This document shows positions 23,845-32,198 of a DNA stretch of 64,000 nt, one piece after another; position 1 is the first letter of the stretch; every line of letters begins with the position of its first letter. The stretch is taken from contig JAEXZY010000008.1 in assembly GCA_023404955.1 (NCBI GenBank), forward strand, positions 69,084-133,083, read 5' to 3'. The notes below the pieces were generated by a model. That model saw only the letters and a list, made by a program, of their open reading frames with translations. It was not told where the DNA came from and ran no database searches. This DNA comes from Actinomycetes bacterium (GTDB lineage Bacteria > Actinomycetota > Actinomycetes > Mycobacteriales > Mycobacteriaceae). The position numbers and the translations under genes were made by a program.

Positions 23845-24974
23845 GCGCGCCTCGGGACTTCCTGGTGCCCGACCTCGGTGAGGGGCTCGAGGATGCCACG
23901 ATCACCGGCTGGGCCGTCGCCGTCGGGGACGAGGTGGCGCTGAACCAGACGCTGTGCACGGTCGAGACGAACAAAGCCGAGGTGGAGATCCCCAGCCCAT
24001 TCGCCGGGCGGATCGTCGAACTCGGCGGCGCCACAGGGGAAACACTTCCGGTCGGCGCACTCCTCGTCCGTGTCGAGACCGACGGTTCCGCGCCGCAGCG
24101 CACGCCCGTGCTCGTCGGTTACGGTGCCGATGACGCACTGGACGGCAGCCGGCGCCGCGCCCGCGCCAAGCCGCCCGTGCGCAAGCTTGCCGCCGACCTC
24201 GACGTCGATCTTGGCAGGGTCACCGGGTCCGGACCCGACGGCCTCGTCACGCGCGCCGACGTGCACGCCGCTGCCGGATCGGCAGCCGATGCCCCGGTGA
24301 CCGGCGTACGGTTGGCGATGGCGCGACGAATGGCACTGTCGCGCAGTGAAATTCCCGACGCCCACGCGTCGGTGGAGGTCGACGGCACGGAGCTGATCCG
24401 GCTGCGGCAACACTGCCTGTCCGTCGGGGCGACGTCGGTGACCCCGTTCGTCCTCGTCCTGCGATTCACCGTCGCAGCGCTGCGCAGGCATCCCGAGCTC
24501 AACGCCACGTGGCTCGACACCGTCGACGGCCCACGCATCCACACCCACTCGGGAATCAACCTGGGCGTCGGGGTGGCGGCACCGCGCGGGCTGCTCGTCC
24601 CGGTGGTCACCGACGCCCACAACCGCACCACCCGCCAGCTCGGCGACGAGGTGGGGAGGCTCGTGGCGGCGGCCCGCGAAGGCGCGCTCACGCCGACACA
24701 GATGCAGGGTTCGACGTTCACGGTGTCGAACTTCGGGGCGTTGGGTCTCGACGACGGTGTGCCGGTGATCAACCACCCAGAGGCTGCGATCCTGGGCGTC
24801 GGCGCACTCAAGCCGCGCGCCGTCGTGGTCGACGGCGACGTGGTCGCGCGGTCGACGATGCGCCTGACGTGCGCGTTCGATCATCGCGTTGCGGACGGGG
24901 CGCAGGTCGGCGCGTTCCTCGGTGAGCTGCGGTCCTTGATCGAGGCGCCGGCGGCGGCGCTGCTCGACCTCTAG
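23841..24974 (+). CDS. bkdC: Branched-chain keto-acid dehydrogenase E2 (dihydrolipoyl acyltransferase)
   Basis: A 377-residue E2. One N-terminal lipoyl domain (about 5-80; lipoyl-accepting Lys45 in V-E-T-N-K-A-E-V), a subunit-binding domain (about 110-146; V-R-K-L-A-A-D-L-D-V-D-L) and a catalytic domain ending in F-D-H-R-V-A-D-G, the H-x-x-x-D-G active-site motif. It transfers the branched acyl group to CoA. No E3 gene is adjacent, so a shared dihydrolipoamide dehydrogenase encoded elsewhere must be used. It is tail-to-tail with the enoyl-CoA hydratase gene. Confidence 0.95.
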   Translation: MSAPRDFLVPDLGEGLEDATITGWAVAVGDEVALNQTLCTVETNKAEVEIPSPFAGRIVELGGATGETLPVGALLVRVETDGSAPQRTPVLVGYGADDALDGSRRRARAKPPVRKLAADLDVDLGRVTGSGPDGLVTRADVHAAAGSAADAPVTGVRLAMARRMALSRSEIPDAHASVEVDGTELIRLRQHCLSVGATSVTPFVLVLRFTVAALRRHPELNATWLDTVDGPRIHTHSGINLGVGVAAPRGLLVPVVTDAHNRTTRQLGDEVGRLVAAAREGALTPTQMQGSTFTVSNFGALGLDDGVPVINHPEAAILGVGALKPRAVVVDGDVVARSTMRLTCAFDHRVADGAQVGAFLGELRSLIEAPAAALLDL

Positions 24975-24980
24975 TTCAGG

Positions 24981-25733
24981 TCACTTCCGCTTCGCGGCGG
25001 CCAGGCGCTCGGCGAACTCCGGTGATTCGATCGAGCGTGCCTGCGGGCCGATCTCCACGTCGACGGCCATGTGGTGCTGATGCATGTCGGTGATGCCGGG
25101 GTTGAACGTCGCGCGCATCGATTGCTTGGTCGCGACGACGATCTCCCGAGGGGCCGACGCCGGGCCGGCGGCGAGGGCGCGCGCGGCGGCCACCGGATCG
25201 TCGGCGACCTCGAGAGCCAGCCCGTGCCGGACGGCGGCCTCGGCGTCGAAGCGCAACCCGAACAGCAGCGCGGCGCGTGCTGCCTGCGGACCGATCGCGC
25301 GCTGCAGCATGAACGTCGCACCGCCACCGGGATGAATGCCCAACTTCTGGAACCGCGGATCGAACAGCGCGGCCGGCCCTGCGATCCGCACGTCGGCGGC
25401 GAGGGCGAGGTTCAGGCCCGCGCCGACGGCCGGCCCGTTGACCGCGGCGATGGTCGGCAGACTGCACTCGGCAACCGCGAGAAAGCCGTCGTAGATCACG
25501 CGTAATCCGTCCTCGGTGGCCGCGCCCAGCGCGGTCAGGTCGGCGCCCGCACAGAACGCCTTCCCGGCACCGGTCACGATCACCGCGTGCACGCCCGGGT
25601 CGTTCTCGGCGGATTCGACGGCGGCGCGGAGCGCGGCGGAACTCTCGGCGGTGACGGCGTTGCGGCGGTCGGGATCGTTGACGGTGATGAGTGCGACGCG
25701 GTCGGTGACCTCGGTGACTACCAGATCGGACAT
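24981..25733 (-). CDS. Enoyl-CoA hydratase/isomerase family protein
   Basis: A 250-residue crotonase-fold protein. The CoA-binding and oxyanion segments A-F-C-A-G-A-D-L (about 59-66) and A-V-N-G-P-A-V-G-A-G-L-N-L-A-L-A-A-D (about 97-114) are present. ATG 25733 gives the usual family length; the frame is open upstream but without a good start. It is the second gene of a minus-strand pair, 4 bp after the acyl-CoA dehydrogenase-like gene, suggesting a shared, uncharacterised fatty- or aromatic-acid degradation step. Confidence 0.9.
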   Translation of the reverse strand: MSDLVVTEVTDRVALITVNDPDRRNAVTAESSAALRAAVESAENDPGVHAVIVTGAGKAFCAGADLTALGAATEDGLRVIYDGFLAVAECSLPTIAAVNGPAVGAGLNLALAADVRIAGPAALFDPRFQKLGIHPGGGATFMLQRAIGPQAARAALLFGLRFDAEAAVRHGLALEVADDPVAAARALAAGPASAPREIVVATKQSMRATFNPGITDMHQHHMAVDVEIGPQARSIESPEFAERLAAAKRK

Positions 25734-25737
25734 CCGC

Positions 25738-26556
25738 TCAGCGTAGCGAGGCGGCGGCGGCGTCGAACACGCGAACGGCCAGCCGCGCGCCGGCGTCCAC
25801 CTCACCCCACCGGCGCGTCGCGGGATCGTCGGCATCGAGTGCGTGCCTGCTGTGTTCGAGGAGCCGGTCGGCGGCTGATCGCGCGCGGGCGACGACCTGG
25901 CGGCACACCCACACCGTGACCTCGAGATCGGGCTCTGCCGCGGCGGATTCGGTGAGCTGGAGCTCAGCAGCATCGATGTCCGACGCTGCCCGCGCCACCT
26001 GGGCGGCGTCGGAATCCGCCGTCGTGCCGCCGGGGTGGGCCGCGAGGTGGCTCCGCAGTTGCTCGACATGGCGAAGCCACAGTCCCTGGGCCGATCCGAC
26101 CATCGTCGCGGTCGCCCCGGTGACGGTGAGGACCGGCCCGCCGGGGTCCGGAGCGAACACATCGGCGGGGGACACGACGACGTCGGAGGCGGTCACATCG
26201 GCCAGCCCCGCGGCGCGCAGCGCCGTGCTGTCGGAGCCGATGTCGACCCTCACACTGTCGCGGGCGACGACGACATGACGGTTCGTGCCGCCGCGGACCG
26301 GGAGGAGGAACCGGTCGGCGTAGCGGGCTCCGACGACTGATGTCCACCGTCCGGTGAGGCGGCCGCCCACGAGTCCGCCGCCACTGTCGTGGGCTGCGGC
26401 GATCAGCGCGGTGGTGGGCCACTGGCCGGCTGTGGCCGAGGCCGCGATGGCGCCGGCGTCCGACATCGCTTCGAGCCAGGCTCGCGAACTGTCGACAACG
26501 GCGAGTTCGCGGATGTGGGTGACGAATTCGCGAACCGGTGTGTCCGGACCGGTCAT
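25738..26556 (-). CDS. Half-length acyl-CoA dehydrogenase-like protein
   Basis: A 272-residue protein resembling the middle and C-terminal parts of acyl-CoA dehydrogenases (T-G-R-W-T-S-V-V-G-A-R-Y-A-D-R-F middle-domain signature at about 68-83, then a helical bundle). It is about 110 residues short of the normal family length because the N-terminal helical domain is missing. ATG 26556 is preceded by GAAAGG. I see no frameshift; such short FadE forms often work as partners of a full-length subunit. It is divergent from the flavin monooxygenase-like gene by 58 bp and coupled to the enoyl-CoA hydratase gene. Confidence 0.75.
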   Translation of the reverse strand: MTGPDTPVREFVTHIRELAVVDSSRAWLEAMSDAGAIAASATAGQWPTTALIAAAHDSGGGLVGGRLTGRWTSVVGARYADRFLLPVRGGTNRHVVVARDSVRVDIGSDSTALRAAGLADVTASDVVVSPADVFAPDPGGPVLTVTGATATMVGSAQGLWLRHVEQLRSHLAAHPGGTTADSDAAQVARAASDIDAAELQLTESAAAEPDLEVTVWVCRQVVARARSAADRLLEHSRHALDADDPATRRWGEVDAGARLAVRVFDAAAASLR

Positions 26557-26614
26557 ACCGACCTTTCTCGGAGTAAGTGGTAAGCATGATCGTGGCACGG
26601 AGAACGGGTTGGTG

Positions 26615-27718
26615 ATGTCGAGTCCGTCTGCCCGATCCGTTCTCGATTCGGTGCGATCTCTCCTACCTGCCATCGAAGATGCTGCGGCCGACGTCGACCG
26701 CCGAGGCGCGGTGGACCAGGACGTGATCGACGCACTGCACGAAGCGGGCTACTTCGCACTGCTGCGGTCGCGGGCCGTCGGCGGGCTCGACGCTGACCTC
26801 GAGGTGTATCTGACCGCGACGCGCGAACTTTCGACAGCGTGTACCTCGACGGGTTGGCTGGCCGGATGGCTCGGGGTGAACAGCTGGGGCCTGTCGGTAC
26901 GCGATCCGCGAGTGCTCAGCGAGATCTGGGGAACCGATCGGCGCGCGCTGCTCTGCTCGTCGTATGCCCCGACGGGGCGGCTCCATCGTCGCGACGGCGG
27001 TTTCTGGCTGTCGGGCCGGTGGTCGAGGTGCACCGGCGCGCGGCATGCGTCGTGGTTGAGCGTCGCGGCGCTACGGGTCGGCGCCGACGGTGCGGCACAG
27101 GACTTCATGGCCGTGCTGGTGCCGAGTGCCGACTACGCCGTCGAACCGACGTGGAACGGTCTGGGCCTGAGGGGGATCGGGGCTGACGACGTGATCGTGG
27201 CGGGTGCCTTCGTGCCCGACCATCGGGTGTTCAGCTGGCTTCATCTCGACCGTGAGGTGTCCGCGACAGCGCTGGACCGGCTGCCCCAGCCGACGGTGTT
27301 CACGCTGGCCGGAACCATGCCGCTGCTCGGTGCGGCTCAGCGCGCCCTGCGGAATGTGGGAGCTGCCGCGGCACGCTCGGCATCGAGTGCGATCGCCATG
27401 GCAGCCACCGATATCGACCTGTCACTGCTCCAGATCCAGCGCAATGTCGGCGATCTCGTGCGATGCGTCGAGGACGGAGGACACCCCGACACCGCCGTGG
27501 TGCTGCGGGCCCGGCGGGATCAGGTGATGGCGTGTGAGCGGGCGATTCGCGCGGTACGAGCCGTCGTGCGGCACGACGGCCACGACGACGCGCTGGCCGA
27601 ACGTCTGTGGCGCGACGTGCAGACGGCGCGCAGGCACGTGTCGAGCAATGTCGACCAGGTGTTGACCGTCGCCGGTCGGTTCGCTCTGGGGCTCACCATC
27701 GATGACCTGATCTGGTGA
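26615..27718 (+). CDS. Acyl-CoA dehydrogenase-fold flavoprotein (group D monooxygenase-like)
   Basis: A 367-residue protein with the acyl-CoA dehydrogenase fold but with features of the flavin-dependent two-component monooxygenases (HpaB/HsaA group): W-L-A-G-W-L-G near residue 70 and F-W-L-S-G-R-W-S-R-C-T-G-A-R-H-A-S-W (about 130-147). These enzymes hydroxylate aromatic or steroid-derived substrates using reduced flavin from a partner reductase, which is not encoded nearby. The start is ATG 26615, or GTG 26612, which fits the GGAGA spacing slightly better. It is tail-to-tail with the iclR-type gene (4 bp). Confidence 0.75.
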   Translation: MSSPSARSVLDSVRSLLPAIEDAAADVDRRGAVDQDVIDALHEAGYFALLRSRAVGGLDADLEVYLTATRELSTACTSTGWLAGWLGVNSWGLSVRDPRVLSEIWGTDRRALLCSSYAPTGRLHRRDGGFWLSGRWSRCTGARHASWLSVAALRVGADGAAQDFMAVLVPSADYAVEPTWNGLGLRGIGADDVIVAGAFVPDHRVFSWLHLDREVSATALDRLPQPTVFTLAGTMPLLGAAQRALRNVGAAAARSASSAIAMAATDIDLSLLQIQRNVGDLVRCVEDGGHPDTAVVLRARRDQVMACERAIRAVRAVVRHDGHDDALAERLWRDVQTARRHVSSNVDQVLTVAGRFALGLTIDDLIW

Positions 27719-27722
27719 TGGC

Positions 27723-28583
27723 TCACACCCAGTCGTCGGAGGACAGCGTGCGTAACACGCGGGACAACATGTCGTCGGTGACGGCAGTGAGATCGGCCTG
27801 CACACCGCCCGGGGCTGCAGCGTTACCCAGTCGGTCGGCGATGCCGCGAGCGGCGCGAGTCAGAAACGGCGCCACCCTTTTGAGCCGCTCGGCGGGGCCG
27901 GGGCCGGTCAGCGAGAGTGCAGCGATCTCACCGGCCGGTGTGCGGATCGCGGCAGCGATGCTCGCCAGTCCCACCGCCAGTTCCTGGTCGTCATAGGCGA
28001 GTCCGTGCCGGGCCCGTATTCGGGCCAGCTCGTGGTGCAGGGTCGGCAGGTCGCCGATGGTGGCCGGGGTGATCTTGCGGAGTGTCGGATCGAGGAGGGC
28101 GTCGATGTCCTCGGCGGACATCATGGCCAACGCGGCCTTGCCCATTGCGCTCGCATGCGCGGGGGTGCGCCCACCGACGCCGACCGGAACCGAGATCCCG
28201 CTGCTACCCGAGATCTTGTCGAGGCATGCGACCTCCGCGCCGACGAGTATGCCGAGATGGACGACCAACATGGTGTCGTTCTGCAGGCGCTCCAGGACCG
28301 GCGAGGCCACGCGGCGCAGGGCCTGATGATCGTCAGAGACCGGCATCGATGCCGCTGCGCGGCAGTAGCCGTCCGCTCGGTGCTCCAGCAGGCCGGACGC
28401 GTGGAGCTGGGTCAGGATGCGGTGCGTCGACGAGCGGGGAAGCCCGGTCCGGGAGGCGATCTGATCCAGCGGTAGGAGAGTGGCTGCTCCGTCGAACGCG
28501 TTGAGGATCAGCGACACTCGGGCCACCATCGACGGCGGCGCACCCGACCGGTCGACGCCCGTCTGCTGCCCCACCTGTGCCAC
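27723..28583 (-). CDS. IclR-family transcriptional regulator
   Basis: A 286-residue regulator: an N-terminal winged helix (about 20-75; I-A-S-R-T-G-L-P-R-S-S-T-H-R-I-L) and a C-terminal GAF-like effector domain (about 95-255) with the P-A-H-A-S-A-M-G-K-A-A-L-A element. The GTG start at 28583 gives normal family length. IclR proteins commonly control neighbouring aromatic or fatty-acid degradation genes. The divergent acyl-CoA dehydrogenase-like pair next door is the obvious candidate target, but no operator was identified. Confidence 0.88.
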   Translation of the reverse strand: MAQVGQQTGVDRSGAPPSMVARVSLILNAFDGAATLLPLDQIASRTGLPRSSTHRILTQLHASGLLEHRADGYCRAAASMPVSDDHQALRRVASPVLERLQNDTMLVVHLGILVGAEVACLDKISGSSGISVPVGVGGRTPAHASAMGKAALAMMSAEDIDALLDPTLRKITPATIGDLPTLHHELARIRARHGLAYDDQELAVGLASIAAAIRTPAGEIAALSLTGPGPAERLKRVAPFLTRAARGIADRLGNAAAPGGVQADLTAVTDDMLSRVLRTLSSDDWV

Positions 28584-28626
28584 CGTAGTGGTGGCCGAGC
28601 AGCGGCGGCGTCGAATTGGGACGCAT

Positions 28627-28655
28627 CAGCCCCTGCGCCGGCGGCGCAGGGGCTG
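28627..28655 (-). terminator. GC-rich hairpin after the secreted phosphatase gene
   Basis: Perfect 13-bp arms (CAGCCCCTGCGCC and its complement) around a 3-nt loop, 25 bp beyond the stop of the minus-strand phosphatase gene and before the IclR start. There is no T-run, as is common for mycobacterial terminators. Confidence 0.65.
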
Positions 28656-28680
28656 AGCGGTGACGCGGATCATCTGGGTG

Positions 28681-29946
28681 TCATGCCGCGGCGTCGCGGT
28701 TCTCCGCACCCCCCTCTGCGTGGTCTGCGCGGGCATCTGCGGACGTCGCGGGGGCACCGCGGCGCTTGCCGAACGGCTTCCTCGTGTCGCGTGCTTCCTC
28801 GGCGCGCTCGCGCGCGGCCTCGATTTTCTTGAGCTTGTTGCGCTTCGGTGTCTGCTCGGCTGTGTCGTCGGACGCCTCGCTCTTATCGGCTTTGGCGATT
28901 TGTACAGGCGAGACATCCGCGGTGTCAGCGACCGTGTCGGCGACGTCGTCGGTGGCAGGCGTCACCGTCGGTGCCGGTTGGTTCTTCGTGCCGAGTCCGT
29001 CGATGATCTTGGCGCGGACCGCGCGGTGGTACTTGGAGATCGAGAACGCCGCGTCGGTGATGCTGTGATTGAGCGCCGACGCGATCGTCTTGAGGTCGCG
29101 CGAGGCGAATGAATCGACGAATTCCTGTGTGCTGGAGGCAATTTGGCGGTTGAGCGTTCTTCTCTGCCGCTGCACCTCGGCGAACATGGTCGGCTCCGGC
29201 GCGAACAGCTTGCCGTTCCAGTTGACCAGGGTCCAGCCGTCCTCGGCGTTGCCCTCGACGATCACGTACTGGGCGTTGCCCAACGGTGCGGTTCTGAGCA
29301 GATCGATCTTCTGTGCGGCCGTGAGGTTCTGGGCGTTCATCATGGTCCAGAACATGATGGCGCCGCCGTGTGAGAAGACGGCGGCGTTGCGGTCGCCGTT
29401 GTCGTAGATCGTGGCGAGCGCCTGATCCACGCGGGCGTCGAATTCGTTGCCGTCGATCGAGCCGGGGATTCGTAGGTCACGGTTTCCCTGCACCACCCAC
29501 GCCAGCGGGTAGAGGCCGTAGCCGCTCGATGCCTGGCTCTCGGGGGTTCCCTCGAACACGCCGGCTTCGATTTCTTGGAGCCCGGGCAGAACCTGGATGG
29601 GCAGTCGCAGGTCTTGCGACATGGGGGCCGCAGTGAGTTGGGTCCGCACCATCGTGGAGGCGTAGATGCCGTCGTAGTTGTTGTCCCCGAGCAGTGCCGC
29701 CACAGCCTCGGCTTGCAGCTGCCCCTTGGCGGTGAGAACCGGCCCGGGCGTCGAGGTGTCGATGTTGCCCGACGCGTTGCCTGCCGACTCGCCGTGCCGG
29801 ATGAAGGTCACCCTCATCAGTTCGGCGGCGCCGGCCGGCACCGCCGCGCCGATCAGAAGGCCGGTGACGGCCAATGCGACGCCGAGCAGGCGATACATCG
29901 CGCCTCGCTGCCCGTGGGACGCGTCCGGAACAGACGCCTGTTTCAT
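28681..29946 (-). CDS. Secreted histidine-phosphatase-family protein with charged C-terminal tail
   Basis: A 421-residue exported protein. The signal peptide (about 17-40) ends G-A-A-E. The phosphoglycerate-mutase-like domain (about 43-260) has the R-H-G-E motif (Arg50, catalytic His51) and the second catalytic His in F-S-H-G-G-A. The tail (about 300-421) is a highly charged low-complexity region rich in Lys, Arg, Glu, Ala and Asp, with the hexapeptide K-P-F-G-K-R that also occurs in the secreted hydrolase 3 kb away. ATG 29946 follows GGGAGGAACC. It probably acts as a phosphatase in the envelope or outside the cell; the substrate is unknown. Confidence 0.87.
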   Translation of the reverse strand: MKQASVPDASHGQRGAMYRLLGVALAVTGLLIGAAVPAGAAELMRVTFIRHGESAGNASGNIDTSTPGPVLTAKGQLQAEAVAALLGDNNYDGIYASTMVRTQLTAAPMSQDLRLPIQVLPGLQEIEAGVFEGTPESQASSGYGLYPLAWVVQGNRDLRIPGSIDGNEFDARVDQALATIYDNGDRNAAVFSHGGAIMFWTMMNAQNLTAAQKIDLLRTAPLGNAQYVIVEGNAEDGWTLVNWNGKLFAPEPTMFAEVQRQRRTLNRQIASSTQEFVDSFASRDLKTIASALNHSITDAAFSISKYHRAVRAKIIDGLGTKNQPAPTVTPATDDVADTVADTADVSPVQIAKADKSEASDDTAEQTPKRNKLKKIEAARERAEEARDTRKPFGKRRGAPATSADARADHAEGGAENRDAAA

Positions 29947-30016
29947 GAATGGTTCCTCCCGCCGTTGGTCAAGGACGGGTACACGGTGAACGGCGGTTCA
30001 CCGCCAGGCAAGGCTC

Positions 30017-30035
30017 GGTCTCACTGAGCGAGACC
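30017..30035 (-). terminator. Short hairpin after the thioesterase gene
   Basis: GGTCTC/GAGACC arms with a 7-nt loop lie 5 bp beyond the minus-strand thioesterase stop. A modest stem, assigned by position. Confidence 0.4.
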
Positions 30036-30039
30036 TGCG

Positions 30040-30792
30040 TCAGAGTCTCCGCACGAGTGCCGCGGCGCGGACATCGTCCCCGACGGTCAGCGCGATGTGC
30101 GCAGCGTCCCCGTCGCGGGTCCACCCGAGGGTGACCTCTTCGCCGTATTTGATCGGCTTCCGGTATTCGATCACCGCGCGGTACGGCGCGGTGCACACCT
30201 CCGGCACCAGGGCCATCACCTCGTGGACGGCGTGCCAGTAGGCAGTGTTGGTGACATGTTCGAAGAGGTCGATGTCTGTGCGGCGCAACGCAAACGGCGC
30301 AGTCTGCTCGAGGGTCTCGGGGTTCTGCAGCCACGGTCGCCACTTCAGGCGATGCTCGGAGGTGGTGGTGCCGAACTTCTCGAGCAGGGTGTCGGTGGCC
30401 CGCTGCGGCGTCAACGTCTTGGCGTTCATCGCAATCCAGAAACCCTCGGTCTCGATGCGGCCGCCGTCGTTGCCGACCAGGTCCACGCGCATGGTGCACC
30501 AGCGCAGGGACAGCGCTGAGCACCATCGGCTGAAGGTCACCTCGTTGGGGAACTCGATCGGTTCGATGACGTCGATGACGGTGCGCTGCACCAGCCAGTG
30601 CGGATGCTCCTCAGCCTCACCCGCGTCCACGAGGTTCTCCGCGCCCACCTCCTGGATGTAGCGCGCGACCCCGTCCAGGCGCAGATTGAGGTCGTCGCCG
30701 ACGTCACCCGTCGCGACCCGCCATGCCGTTCGATAGACGTATCCGGACTCGGGCAGCGGACTCAGTCGTTGGTCGACGTCTTCAGTGCTCAT
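30040..30792 (-). CDS. Acyl-ACP thioesterase-like protein (FatA/Rv2001-like)
   Basis: A 250-residue tandem-hotdog protein. The first hotdog (about 15-140) has the long N-L-R-L-D-G-V-A-R-Y-I-Q-E-V helix; the second (about 150-250) has D-I-D-L-F-E-H-V-T-N-T-A-Y-W, containing the Asp/Asn/His-type active-site segment of plant-like acyl-ACP thioesterases. It would release fatty acids from a carrier protein or CoA in the cytosol. It starts 11 bp after the DUF222/HNH gene on the same strand and may be co-transcribed from the SOS-type promoter. Confidence 0.83.
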   Translation of the reverse strand: MSTEDVDQRLSPLPESGYVYRTAWRVATGDVGDDLNLRLDGVARYIQEVGAENLVDAGEAEEHPHWLVQRTVIDVIEPIEFPNEVTFSRWCSALSLRWCTMRVDLVGNDGGRIETEGFWIAMNAKTLTPQRATDTLLEKFGTTTSEHRLKWRPWLQNPETLEQTAPFALRRTDIDLFEHVTNTAYWHAVHEVMALVPEVCTAPYRAVIEYRKPIKYGEEVTLGWTRDGDAAHIALTVGDDVRAAALVRRL

Positions 30793-30803
30793 CGCCGGTC
30801 AGC

Positions 30804-32162
30804 CTACGGTCCGTGGTCGTCTTCGGGCAGGAGGTAGCGCTCGGGGTGGTGGTAGCCGTTGACTTTCCTGTTTCCTGCGTGAAGATCGGGTGGGGGGAGC
30901 CATTCGACCTGTCCGCGGTCGTTGACGCGGGTGGTCCAGCCGGTCTGCTCGACCATCCTGTTATCGGGCCCGCACGCGAACGTCAGGTCGGTGGCATCGG
31001 TGGCCCCGCCATCTTTCCAGTCCGTCACGTGGTGAACCTGGGTCCAATACCCGGGCACCGTGCAGCCCGGACGAGTACAGCCCCGCGCTGAGGAGTGCAG
31101 CATGATGCGCTGCGCCGCCGATGCCAACCGTTTAGTGCGACCGAGGTAAAGCGGCCTATTGGTGTGCTGGTCGAACACGGCCAGGTAATGGTGAGCGTGG
31201 GCGGCCAATCGGATCAGATCGGCCATCGGCAGCAAGCTACCGCCGCCGGTGACCGCGACCCCCGCACCCTTCTCCAATTCTTGCAACGTCGTGGACACGA
31301 TCACCGTCACGGTTAATCCGTTGTGCGAGAACAGCTTTCCCGAGGACAGGGCCATGCGCCCGACGGCCAACCAGGCATCGTGGTTGCGCTGCGCCGACGA
31401 TCGGCTGTCGGAACGAGTCTGTTCGGCGTCGGGTTCTCCCTCGACACAGGGGGTGTGGTCGTCGGGATTGCACATGCCCGGCGCGGCCAACTTGGCCTGG
31501 ATGGCTTCGTAATGGGCGCGGAATTCCGGAGTGACCCAGCCGGTCAGCCGGCTCATGCCGTCGGCCTGTTGCTCACCCAACTGAACGCCGCGCCGCCGCG
31601 CGCGGTGGGCGTCGGTGGGTTCGGGGCCGTCTTGGTTGATCATCGCGGCCAATCGGTCCGCGGCTTTCTTCAACTCGTTCGGGGTCAGCCCGGCGCCCAG
31701 CTCGGCGAGTTGGCGGTCGGCGGCGGCGCGGGTGTCGACGTCCACCCACACCGGCAACTCGTTATGGAACTTCGCGATCACCTCGACGTGCTCGGCATCC
31801 AACGCTCCGGCGGCTTGCGCGGTGGCGGTGGCCTCCCATTGGGGCGGCAGCGGTGCCCCGGTCAGCGCTTGGCGCGGCCCCAACGCGGCGGCGTCAGCAA
31901 GTCGGCGTTTGGCCTCCTTATCGGAGACGCGAAGTGATGTGGTCAGGACCTTCTTCCATGACGCTTCCCCGAGCCGCCGCGGCTCCGTCTCTGCGGTCAG
32001 GCGCGCCAGGATCTGATGTTCCAGCGCCGGCACCGACCGCACCAGCGTCGTCACTTCAGACATCAGCGACACCAGCTCCCGGTGCGACAGCGTGTCGCAG
32101 GCCTCGGACAGGATTGCGAGCTGAGCCCGCATCCCTTCCACCGCACCCGCGACCACATCCAT
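30804..32162 (-). CDS. DUF222 / HNH endonuclease (13E12-repeat family)
   Basis: A 452-residue protein with an N-terminal DUF222 helical domain (about 1-330) and a C-terminal HNH nuclease core. The core is H-S-S-A-R-G-C-T-R-P-G-C (two Cys), then Y-W-T-Q-V-H-H-V-T-D-W-K-D-G-G-A and the final N-R-M-V. The family is the multicopy REP13E12/13E12 group of mycobacteria, of uncertain function and DNA-damage-inducible in M. tuberculosis. I chose ATG 32162 over TTG 32192: a perfect LexA box ends 3 bp upstream and TAGTGT lies 7 nt upstream, so the transcript is probably leaderless from this ATG. Confidence 0.9.
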   Translation of the reverse strand: MDVVAGAVEGMRAQLAILSEACDTLSHRELVSLMSEVTTLVRSVPALEHQILARLTAETEPRRLGEASWKKVLTTSLRVSDKEAKRRLADAAALGPRQALTGAPLPPQWEATATAQAAGALDAEHVEVIAKFHNELPVWVDVDTRAAADRQLAELGAGLTPNELKKAADRLAAMINQDGPEPTDAHRARRRGVQLGEQQADGMSRLTGWVTPEFRAHYEAIQAKLAAPGMCNPDDHTPCVEGEPDAEQTRSDSRSSAQRNHDAWLAVGRMALSSGKLFSHNGLTVTVIVSTTLQELEKGAGVAVTGGGSLLPMADLIRLAAHAHHYLAVFDQHTNRPLYLGRTKRLASAAQRIMLHSSARGCTRPGCTVPGYWTQVHHVTDWKDGGATDATDLTFACGPDNRMVEQTGWTTRVNDRGQVEWLPPPDLHAGNRKVNGYHHPERYLLPEDDHGP

Positions 32163-32165
32163 AAC

Positions 32166-32181
32166 TCGAACACTAGTTCGA
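32166..32181 (-). promoter_or_regulatory. LexA (SOS) box
   Basis: TCGAAC-ACTA-GTTCGA is a perfect palindrome matching the mycobacterial SOS box TCGAAC-N4-GTTCGA. It overlaps the TAGTGT -10 candidate of the DUF222/HNH gene, so LexA binding would block transcription until DNA damage. Confidence 0.88.
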
Positions 32182-32198
32182 TGGTCCGACAAATCGGA

